Part shown: positions 8,257 to 14,371 of the stretch, piece after piece
Position numbering within the stretch: position 1 is the stretch's first letter
How the letters are laid out: every line of letters starts with the position of its first letter
From: an uncultured Bacteroidales bacterium
GTDB lineage: Bacteria > Bacteroidota > Bacteroidia > Bacteroidales > F082
Length of the DNA: 19,669 nt
Direction of reading: 5' to 3'
Assembly (NCBI GenBank): GCA_937884015.1
Contig: CALGBV010000273.1
Span: 1 to 19,669, forward strand
Notes under the pieces: generated by a model
Database searches by the model: none
What the model saw: the letters and a program-made list of their open reading frames with translations, nothing else
Told to the model about the DNA's origin: nothing
Position numbers and translations under genes: made by a program

Positions 8257-9164
8257 GATGCTCGGTTTTTGGATTGCACTTCCTGAATGAAAATTTCGTT
8301 GATTGAGGGCAACAGTTCCTTGAATGAAACCAATTCGCCTAAATCAATAATGCTGTGAATCAGATCGCTGTCTGGATTTTCCAGGGTCAGAAGCGTTTCG
8401 TCGCCTTCATAGCACACCTTTATATTATTATAGGTGTCGGTCAATGCTTGCAGTTTCGATTTGTCGCTGATGCGGATTCTGACTTCCTTGTTGTGAGTGT
8501 CGAATTGCCGTTTGATGTCGTTGACGCGGCCTTCCAAGATTCGTTTTCCGTTGTTTATCAAGGTGATGCTGTCGCACATTTCCTCAACGGAAGCCATGTT
8601 GTGGGTCGATAAAAGGATGGTTGCTCCGTTTTGCCGCAATTCCAGAATGGATTCTTTCAGCAAATTGGCGTTGATGGGGTCGAAGCCGCTGAAAGGCTCG
8701 TCGAAGATGAGGATTTTCGGTTCGTGAATGATGGTGGTGATGAACTGAATCTTCTGCTGCATTCCCTTGCTGAGTTCCTCGATTTTCTTGTCCCACCAGT
8801 TGCCGATTTCAAATTTCTCGAACCAGAATTTGAGGCGTTTTATGGCTTCAGGTTTGCTGATGCCTTTCAGTTGGGCAAGATAGATGGCCTGTTCGCCGAC
8901 TTTCATTTTCTTGTATAGGCCACGTTCTTCCGGCAGATAGCCAATCGTGGCAATGTGCTTTTGAGCTAATCTTTCGCCGTTGATAAGCACTTTGCCACTG
9001 TCGGGAGCCGTAATCTGATTGAGGATTCTGATGAGCGTTGTCTTGCCGGCACCGTTTGGACCTAAAAGACCATAGATGCTTTGCTCGGGCACTTCCAAAC
9101 AGATGCTGTCGAGGGCCAGATGGTCGGCATAACGCTTTGTGACATTTTGAACGGAGATGTTCAT
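8253..9164 (-). CDS. ABC transporter ATP-binding protein (NatA-like)
   Basis: A 303-residue cytoplasmic ATPase that energises the permease encoded next to it. Walker A GPNGAGKT is at 35-42, the signature LSKGM at 131-135, Walker B ILIFDEP at 151-157, and the switch His at 188 (STHNM). About 85 residues after the nucleotide-binding domain (from about 220) are an accessory C-terminal domain found in this ATPase group. The start is ATG 9162-9164, directly before MNISVQNVTKRY, the normal beginning of the fold. An in-frame TTG at 9215 would add 17 residues encoded by a degenerate intergenic repeat, so I reject it. No TAnnTTTG box was found upstream; the gene may be transcribed from grpE-dnaJ or from an unrecognised promoter. 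Confidence 0.92.
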   Translation of the reverse strand: MNISVQNVTKRYADHLALDSICLEVPEQSIYGLLGPNGAGKTTLIRILNQITAPDSGKVLINGERLAQKHIATIGYLPEERGLYKKMKVGEQAIYLAQLKGISKPEAIKRLKFWFEKFEIGNWWDKKIEELSKGMQQKIQFITTIIHEPKILIFDEPFSGFDPINANLLKESILELRQNGATILLSTHNMASVEEMCDSITLINNGKRILEGRVNDIKRQFDTHNKEVRIRISDKSKLQALTDTYNNIKVCYEGDETLLTLENPDSDLIHSIIDLGELVSFKELLPSINEIFIQEVQSKNRAS

Positions 9165-9326
9165 GCGAGTGATGTTTTGACGATTAGACAATTTGACTGT
9201 TAGACTTTTAGACAATTAGACGGCTTGATAATTAGTACTTTCTGAGAGTTTCTGCTTTATTTGGTCAAAATGTCCACAAGTCTAATAGTCCACAAGCCCA
9301 TAAGTCAAAATGTCCACAAGTCTAAT
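9165..9326. repeat. Degenerate short-period repeats with a 23-bp direct repeat
   Basis: The gap between dnaJ and the ABC ATPase is built from variants of a short word, for example TTAGACTTTTAGACAATTAG at about 9199-9218. It also contains an exact 23-bp direct repeat (start GTCAAAATGTCCACAAG) at 9264-9286 and 9304-9326, 40 bases apart. The second copy covers the dnaJ stop codon (9322-9324). Confidence 0.75.
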
Positions 9327-10491
9327 TAAAGTAATCTCTAATCCTGTTGAAGAAACTCTTTTCCTCGTCGGTCGGATTGGGCTTGAAATTCTCCGATTTG
9401 GCAAGTTCTTCCAGCATTTTCTCTTCTTCCTTGGTCACTTTTTTCGGAATCCAGACGTTCACGTTGACCAGCATGTCGCCGCTGCCGTAACTGTTGATGT
9501 TCGGCAAGCCTTTTCCTCTCAACCGCAAAACCTTTCCGCTTTGCGTGCCGGGGGCGATTTTCACGCGGACTTTTCCATCGATGGTCGGGACTTCGGCTTG
9601 TGTGCCGAGAATGGCTTCCGGAATGGTCAGGAAAAGATTGTAAATCAGGTTGCTGCCATCGCGTTCAAATTCCTTGCTTTCTTCTTCCTCGATGACGACA
9701 ATCAAATCGCCGTTGATGCCGTTGTGTGGACCTGCATTGCCTTTGCCGCGCACGGTGAGCTGCATGTCGTTGCCAACGCCGGCTGGTATTTCGATGTCGA
9801 TGATTTCCTCACCTTTCATGATGCCTTCGCCCTGGCAGTGCTTGCACTTGTTCTTGATGATTTGTCCCGTGCCGCCGCAGGTAGGGCAGACTGATGCCGT
9901 TTGCATGGCGCCAAAGAAAGAATTGACGGTCTGCACGACTTGACCTCTGCCGTGACAGGTCGGACAGGTTTCGGTTGCACCGTTTTCCGAGCCGCTGCCG
10001 TGGCAATGGTCGCAAGTCACATATTTGTTGACCTTGATTTTCTTTTTCACGCCCTTGGCGATTTCCTGAAGGTTGAGCTTCACCTTGACGCGGATGTTGG
10101 AGCCGCGCTGACGGGCAACGCCACCGCGACCGCTTCCGCCGCCAAAACCGCCAAAGTTGAATCCGCCGAAATCGAAACCGCGGCCAAACACGCTGTTCAG
10201 GATGTCGTTCAGGTCGAAGTCTCCAAAACCGCCACTGAAACCACCGCCACTGGCACTGCCGCCGTTCATGCCGGCAAAACCGTAACGGTCGTAGCGGGCA
10301 CGTTTGTTTTCATCGCTCAAAACGCTGTAAGCCTCAGCCGCTTCCTTGAACTTTTCCTCGGCATCCTTGTCGTCTGGATTTCTGTCGGGGTGATATTTCA
10401 GGGCCAACTGACGGTAAGCTTTCTTTATCTCTTCGGGTGTGGCGCTCTTACTGACGCCTAACACTTCGTAGTAATCTCTTTTTTCAGCCAT
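9322..10491 (-). CDS. dnaJ: Chaperone protein DnaJ (Hsp40)
   Basis: A 389-residue class A J-protein that delivers unfolded clients to DnaK and stimulates its ATPase. The J domain (about 5-70) contains HPD at 34-36. A Gly/Phe-rich linker runs from about 72 to 128. The zinc-binding region has four CxxCxGxG motifs: C160/C163, C176/C179, C202/C205 and C216/C219. The C-terminal client-binding domains follow to the end. The length and all key residues are as expected. It lies 108 bases downstream of grpE on the same strand, with no terminator between them, so the two DnaK partners are probably co-transcribed; dnaK itself is not in the window. The final codon and stop overlap a 23-bp repeat. Confidence 0.97.
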   Translation of the reverse strand: MAEKRDYYEVLGVSKSATPEEIKKAYRQLALKYHPDRNPDDKDAEEKFKEAAEAYSVLSDENKRARYDRYGFAGMNGGSASGGGFSGGFGDFDLNDILNSVFGRGFDFGGFNFGGFGGGSGRGGVARQRGSNIRVKVKLNLQEIAKGVKKKIKVNKYVTCDHCHGSGSENGATETCPTCHGRGQVVQTVNSFFGAMQTASVCPTCGGTGQIIKNKCKHCQGEGIMKGEEIIDIEIPAGVGNDMQLTVRGKGNAGPHNGINGDLIVVIEEEESKEFERDGSNLIYNLFLTIPEAILGTQAEVPTIDGKVRVKIAPGTQSGKVLRLRGKGLPNINSYGSGDMLVNVNVWIPKKVTKEEEKMLEELAKSENFKPNPTDEEKSFFNRIRDYFN

Positions 10492-10496
10492 AATTC

Positions 10497-10590
10497 TTTG
10501 TTTTTTCAGTTTTCGGTTATCAGTTTTCGGTTATCGGTTTCTGAATAAACAGTATAAACTGAAAACTGTGAACTGAAAACTGAAAACCAA
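10497..10590. repeat. Degenerate CAGTTTTC/GAAAACTG repeats between grpE and dnaJ
   Basis: The left part repeats TTTTCGGTTATCAGTTTTCG-like words and the right part repeats AACTGAAAACTG (for example 10567-10590). The right part is the inverted complement of the left part, so the mRNA of this gap could fold into a long imperfect hairpin. A related block lies at 12620-12657 before murA. Confidence 0.65.
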
Positions 10591-10599
10591 TTATTCATT

Positions 10600-11223
10600 T
10601 TAATTTCCAACCACCACGCGGGCGAAACGAATCACTTTGCCGTTCAGTTTGTAACCTTTTTGGATGACATCGAGCACTTTGCCTTTCTGATCTTCGGTCG
10701 GAGCCGGGATTAAGGTCAGGGCTTCGTGTTCATCGGTGTTGAATTCTGCGCCCATGGCTTCGATTTCTTCCAGACCTTTTGCCTTTAAGGTGTTCTTCAA
10801 TTTGTTGAAAATCAATGTAACACCTTGCAAGTCGGCTTCGTTGCCGTTTTTTTCCATATTTTGCAAGGCGCGTTCAAAATCATCGAAAACAGGCAGCAAA
10901 TCTTTGATGACGCCTTCCGATGCGGTGGCGGCCATGTCGAGTTTTTCCTTTGCCGTGCGTTTGCGGTAGTTGTCAAACTCGGAGAAAATGCGAAGATATT
11001 TGTCGTTGAGTTCGGTGAATTTGGTTTTTTCATCCTCGATGGCTTTCTCAAGTTCCTTTTCGCGGGCGTGTCTGCCTTTATGTCGCTTTTGTTTGTCATC
11101 TGAAGTCTCATCAACAGTGTTTTCCTGCTTTTCTTCAGTGACGGTTTCTTCAGTTTCCATATTTTCGACGTTCTCCTTTATGGTTTCATCGTCTTGAATT
11201 TCAGTATTTTTGTTTTCTTCCAT
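10600..11223 (-). CDS. grpE: Nucleotide exchange factor GrpE
   Basis: A 207-residue protein that releases ADP from DnaK. The first 55 residues are acidic and low in complexity, as in many GrpE proteins. A long coiled-coil helix follows (about 57-120, through LNDKYLRIFSEFDNYRKRTA). The C-terminal beta domain that contacts DnaK starts near MGAEFNTDEHEALTLIP and ends VIRFARVVVGN, a good match to the family end. The start is ATG 11221-11223. It precedes dnaJ and is probably in one operon with it. I saw no CIRCE inverted repeat upstream, so HrcA control is not supported by the sequence. Confidence 0.95.
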   Translation of the reverse strand: MEENKNTEIQDDETIKENVENMETEETVTEEKQENTVDETSDDKQKRHKGRHAREKELEKAIEDEKTKFTELNDKYLRIFSEFDNYRKRTAKEKLDMAATASEGVIKDLLPVFDDFERALQNMEKNGNEADLQGVTLIFNKLKNTLKAKGLEEIEAMGAEFNTDEHEALTLIPAPTEDQKGKVLDVIQKGYKLNGKVIRFARVVVGN

Positions 11224-11238
11224 TGCTGTTTGATAATT

Positions 11239-11278
11239 AAAAATGCACTTGGTTTTATCAAAAGGTTTGCCAAGTGCA
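11239..11278 (-). terminator. Rho-independent terminator of murA
   Basis: On the minus strand TGCACTTGG (rc of 11270-11278) pairs perfectly with CCAAGTGCA (rc of 11244-11252), a 9-bp stem with a 17-base loop, followed by five T. It lies 25 bases after the murA stop and before grpE, so grpE-dnaJ probably has separate transcription. Confidence 0.7.
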
Positions 11279-11303
11279 ATATTTTGACAAAATGTCAGTA
11301 AAT

Positions 11304-12608
11304 TTATATTCTCTCAATCTTAGCTCCCAAAGCATTCAGACGTTGGTCGATGAACTGATAGCCGCGGTCGATTTGGTCGATGTTGTCGATGATGCTGGTG
11401 CCTTCGGCTGACATGGCTGCAATGAGCAAGGCCACACCGGCACGGATGTCGGGCGAACTCATGCGCAAACCTCTCAGTTTGTGATGCTTGTCCAATCCGA
11501 TGACGTTGGCGCGGTGTGGGTCGCAAAGAATGATTTGTGCGCCCATGTCGATAAGTTTATCGACGAAAAACAGACGGCTTTCAAACATTTTCTGGTGAAT
11601 GAGAACCGTGCCTTTGGCTTGCGTGGCGACCACCAAGACGATACTGATTAAGTCGGGCGTGAAACCAGGCCACGGGGCATCGGCAATGGTGAGGATGCTG
11701 CCGTCCATGAAAGTATCGACTTCGTAATGTTCTTGAGCAGGAATATAAATGTCGTCGCCACGGAATTCCATCTTGATGCCGATTTTACGGAATACATCCG
11801 GAATGCGCCCTAACTGCTGAATGCCAGCGTTTTTGATGGTGATTTCGGAACCAGTCATGGCGGCCATGCCGATGAAACTTCCGACTTCAATCATGTCGGC
11901 AAGCAAGCGGTGCGTGGTGCCATGCAGTTGCTTGACACCTCTAATCTTTAGCAAATTGGAACCGATGCCATCTATTTGTGCGCCCATGCTGACGAGCATC
12001 TTGCAGAGCTGCACCAGATAAGGCTCGCAGGCAGCATTGAAAATGGTGGTCTCGCCTTCGGCCATGACCGCTGCCATGACGATGTTGGCCGTACCGGTGA
12101 CGGAGGCTTCATCTAAAAGCATATAGGTGCCTTTCAAGCCTTTAGGAGCCGTGGCCTCGTAGCAAAGGTTGGTGTTGTAGTTGAATTCGGCGCCCAGATT
12201 CTGCAAGCCGATGATATGCGTGTCGACACGACGGCGGCCGATTTTATCACCACCAGGTTTCGGCATGTATGCTTTTCCGAAACGGGCCAACATCGGACCG
12301 AGCATCATCACGCTGCCGCGCAATTTGGCCGCTTTTTCGCAAAACTGTTGCGTCTGGAAATAACTGAAATCGATGTCTTTAGCCTGCAAGGTGACTTGGT
12401 CGTAGGAAGGACGTTCAACCTTGACGCCCATGTCCGACAGTAATCCAATCAGGTTGTTGATGTCGAGAATGTTCGGCAAGTTGTTGATAGTCACTGGCTC
12501 ATCGGTCAAGAGACTGGCGCAGATAATCTGCATGGCTTCGTTCTTCGCGCCTTGGGGAACGATTTCTCCTTGGAGTTTGCAGCCGCCTTGTATTCTAAAA
12601 CTACCCAT
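11304..12608 (-). CDS. murA: UDP-N-acetylglucosamine 1-carboxyvinyltransferase MurA, with Asp at the catalytic Cys position
   Basis: A 434-residue cytoplasmic enzyme that transfers enolpyruvate from PEP to UDP-GlcNAc, the first committed step of peptidoglycan synthesis. Visible motifs: GAKNEAM with K22 and N23, LGPMLARFGKAYMPKPGGDK around 103-122, the DAPWPGFTPDL segment, and DIRAGVALLIAAMSAEG with the conserved Arg. The usual active-site loop has PGGC (Cys115 in E. coli); here it is PGGD with D121, codon GAT at 12246-12248. That substitution is known in some bacteria, keeps the enzyme active, and removes the thiol that fosfomycin alkylates. The gene has its own terminator and sits between DUF4290 and grpE on the same strand. 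Confidence 0.95.
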   Translation of the reverse strand: MGSFRIQGGCKLQGEIVPQGAKNEAMQIICASLLTDEPVTINNLPNILDINNLIGLLSDMGVKVERPSYDQVTLQAKDIDFSYFQTQQFCEKAAKLRGSVMMLGPMLARFGKAYMPKPGGDKIGRRRVDTHIIGLQNLGAEFNYNTNLCYEATAPKGLKGTYMLLDEASVTGTANIVMAAVMAEGETTIFNAACEPYLVQLCKMLVSMGAQIDGIGSNLLKIRGVKQLHGTTHRLLADMIEVGSFIGMAAMTGSEITIKNAGIQQLGRIPDVFRKIGIKMEFRGDDIYIPAQEHYEVDTFMDGSILTIADAPWPGFTPDLISIVLVVATQAKGTVLIHQKMFESRLFFVDKLIDMGAQIILCDPHRANVIGLDKHHKLRGLRMSSPDIRAGVALLIAAMSAEGTSIIDNIDQIDRGYQFIDQRLNALGAKIERI

Positions 12609-12619
12609 TTTTCTTTTTT

Positions 12620-12794
12620 ATTATCGGTTTCCGGTTTTCAGTTATCGGTAATCAGTATTAAAAAGTCCAAATTTGTTCAGAAATTGTTCAAAACTTTCCA
12701 CTTTGAATCGCCGTTTCGACAAGCTCAACGAGCTAATTACTCCTCACTCCTAATTCCTAACTTTCAAGCTTTCCACTTTAACACTTTCCACTTT
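12620..12794. repeat. Degenerate repeats between DUF4290 and murA
   Basis: About 190 bases with no gene. Next to murA, 12620-12657 consists of TTATCGGTTTCCGGTTTTCA-like words related to the grpE-dnaJ gap. CTTTCCACTTT occurs exactly three times (12694-12704, 12769-12779, 12784-12794). TTTCGACAAGCTCAACGAGC at about 12714-12733 resembles, in reverse complement, the hairpin element at 17028-17051. No promoter for murA could be recognised here. Confidence 0.65.
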
Positions 12795-12798
12795 TCAA

Positions 12799-13506
12799 CT
12801 ATCCTTTTTTCTTATACGCAGGATTGTTCGGATTGTTCATGTTGGCCTTCAGGTTCGGCACTTTTTTCTTTTTCTGGCCTTGCTGTGGCTGTTGCGCCTT
12901 GCCTTTTTGTTTCTGCTTTTGCTGCTGCGGCTGAGCCTTTGGCAGGATTTCGCTGCTGAGTGTCAGCTTGGCATCTTCGGGGAGAACTAAACGACCTTTT
13001 GAAAGGGTTTTCAAATCGTTGATAATCAGCATGTCGTTGACAACGCTGCGATTCCACTCCAAATAGTTGCGTTTCATTTGGTTGGCCAAAGAGTAGGCGA
13101 GGGCTTCGCGCACTTCGTCGTTTTCCTCTTGCGAAGCGGTCTCAATCATCTTGATGAGATATTGGCCGTAATGACCATAACGGATGTCGTTGTTCTGATA
13201 ATCGATGTGGCGAGGCTTTGATTGTTTTGTAGAAATCCTCGGAGGTGCAAATGGAGCATCGACGTCGAGTTTGCCTTCCGACATGATGAACAGGTGATCC
13301 CAAAGTTTGTGCAGGTAATCGCTAGATTCCTTGACTTGTGGGTTCATCTGCGCCATGATGCTGACGATTTTGTTGGCTGCTGCCGTGCGTTCCTTACGGT
13401 CTTCGATTTCCACCACGCGGGCAATCATTTCCTGAATGTTGCGGCCGTATTCCGAAATGATGATTTGCTTCTTTTCGGTGTTGTATGTTAATCCGGTTTG
13501 ATCCAT
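12799..13506 (-). CDS. DUF4290 domain protein
   Basis: A 235-residue soluble protein. Residues 1-175 match the pattern I know for DUF4290, a conserved Bacteroidota family of unknown function: it starts with LTYNTEKKQIIISEYGRNIQ, has a middle LHKLWDHLFIMSEGKLDVDAPFAPP, then RHIDYQNNDIRYGHYGQYL and YSLANQMKRNYLEWN. The last 60 residues are a disordered-looking tail of Gln, Lys and Pro ending NNPNNPAYKKKG, which would be strongly basic and could bind nucleic acid; that is only an inference. The start is ATG 13504-13506, just after a clear TAnnTTTG box. It lies upstream of murA on the same strand with 190 repeat-rich bases between. Confidence 0.85.
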   Translation of the reverse strand: MDQTGLTYNTEKKQIIISEYGRNIQEMIARVVEIEDRKERTAAANKIVSIMAQMNPQVKESSDYLHKLWDHLFIMSEGKLDVDAPFAPPRISTKQSKPRHIDYQNNDIRYGHYGQYLIKMIETASQEENDEVREALAYSLANQMKRNYLEWNRSVVNDMLIINDLKTLSKGRLVLPEDAKLTLSSEILPKAQPQQQKQKQKGKAQQPQQGQKKKKVPNLKANMNNPNNPAYKKKG

Positions 13507-13526
13507 GTTTATTGTGAATTTGTGTG

Positions 13527-13534
13527 CAAAGATA
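13527..13534 (-). promoter_or_regulatory. Promoter -7 box of the DUF4290 gene
   Basis: The minus strand reads TATCTTTG, a full TAnnTTTG match, 20 bases before ATG 13506. No TTG lies at a 17-23 base spacing, so only the -7 element is supported. Confidence 0.5.
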
Positions 13535-13580
13535 AAGATAAATCTTAATGTCAGTAACTTTGCAATTTGATTATGAGCGT

Positions 13581-14009
13581 TTACTTTTCTTTTTCAATCA
13601 ATCCATTGTCTTCAAGTATCGTGATCATTTCAGCAGGGGTCACAACAATGGGCTTTTTGGGAAAATGCTTTAAGTTGCCAGTCACAAGATAGGCACCTTT
13701 TTTTGCCAATGCAACTTCATAGAAAGCAATGTCTTTGGGGTCAATGACAGGATCGTTTGTCGGAGTACGATCGGCATACAACCCATTCCCTCTGATAACC
13801 TCTATTATGCCTTCCACGGCATCAATATCGAAATTAAATTCGGCTCGTCTTAATACTTCGGCATACTCTTCGATGATGTCTTTGTTGTAAACAGGACGGA
13901 ATTTGTTGTCAATCAATGCGTCAACCAATCGTGCTGTTGCAGCTTTCCTGTTTTTGGTAAGCATCGATGAAACCAATACATTCGTGTCGATTACAGCATG
14001 GATGGTCAT
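13581..14009 (-). CDS. PIN-domain toxin of a type II toxin-antitoxin pair
   Basis: A 142-residue PIN-fold ribonuclease of the kind annotated as PIN family toxin component (COG1569-like). The acidic residues that would bind metal are visible: D8 in VIDTNVL, E47/E48 in DIIEEY, D93 with neighbouring acidic residues in DPKDIAFYEVAL, followed by the TGNLKHFP segment (110-117) typical of the family. In this family the enzyme cleaves RNA when not bound by its antitoxin. The ATG at 14007-14009 overlaps the stop of the upstream antitoxin gene by four bases, so translation is coupled. It ends between two housekeeping genes with no sign of a mobile element. Confidence 0.85.
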   Translation of the reverse strand: MTIHAVIDTNVLVSSMLTKNRKAATARLVDALIDNKFRPVYNKDIIEEYAEVLRRAEFNFDIDAVEGIIEVIRGNGLYADRTPTNDPVIDPKDIAFYEVALAKKGAYLVTGNLKHFPKKPIVVTPAEMITILEDNGLIEKEK

Positions 14010-14317
14010 TTTTCAGTGTGTTTTTCATAACGTTCGGTGCGAACTTTTTCTATGATGGCATCAATTTCCTCCATACTCATATCCGGTGTTTCGCCTCTTT
14101 CTGCTTTTTCGCGCTGCCTCCTGAAGGCTTCGTATGCTCGCCTTCTTCTTTCCTCTTTTTCGATGAAATCCATCCAAGGAATGTAAACGAGTTTTTCCCA
14201 CATATCCATCATTTCATTGAAAGTCTGTGTCTTGCTTATGCCTGACAAAGCGCAAAACCTTTCAATTTGTTCTTGTCTTCGTGAATCCATGCTCACCATT
14301 ACTTCCACTTGTGCCAT
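14006..14317 (-). CDS. Putative antitoxin of the PIN toxin
   Basis: A 103-residue protein directly upstream of the PIN toxin with a 4-base ATGA overlap (14006-14009), the usual antitoxin-first order. The N-terminus MAQVEVMVSMDSRRQEQIER and the following short helices (LSGISKTQTFNEMMDMW) could be a small DNA-binding or dimerisation unit. The second half is highly charged (FIEKEERRRRAYEAFRRQRE), and the end MSMEEIDAIIEKVRTERYEK resembles the C-terminal toxin-wrapping helices of PIN antitoxins. I do not recognise the exact family. The start is ATG 14315-14317; an in-frame TTG at 14341 overlaps the TAnnTTTG promoter box and is not used. Autoregulation is likely for such pairs but is not shown by an obvious operator. 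Confidence 0.75.
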   Translation of the reverse strand: MAQVEVMVSMDSRRQEQIERFCALSGISKTQTFNEMMDMWEKLVYIPWMDFIEKEERRRRAYEAFRRQREKAERGETPDMSMEEIDAIIEKVRTERYEKHTEK

Positions 14318-14338
14318 ATTGAATTTTAATCTTTTTTG

Positions 14339-14346
14339 CAAAAATA
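14339..14346 (-). promoter_or_regulatory. Promoter -7 box of the toxin-antitoxin pair
   Basis: The minus strand reads TATTTTTG, a full TAnnTTTG match, 21 bases before ATG 14317. No clear -33 TTG was found. The region around it is very AT-rich. Confidence 0.45.
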
Positions 14347-14371
14347 AACATTTTTTTGAAAGCGAATCCTG

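Noticed and set aside
9310..10461. Plus-strand open frames of 186-194 codons opposite dnaJ
   Set aside because: They are the antisense of an intact dnaJ with all four zinc motifs, and have compositions typical of shadow frames.
11285..11297. Operator for grpE: TGACAAAATGTCA inverted repeat
   Set aside because: The arms are only five bases long and it lies between the murA stop and its terminator rather than at a recognisable grpE promoter; it does not resemble CIRCE.
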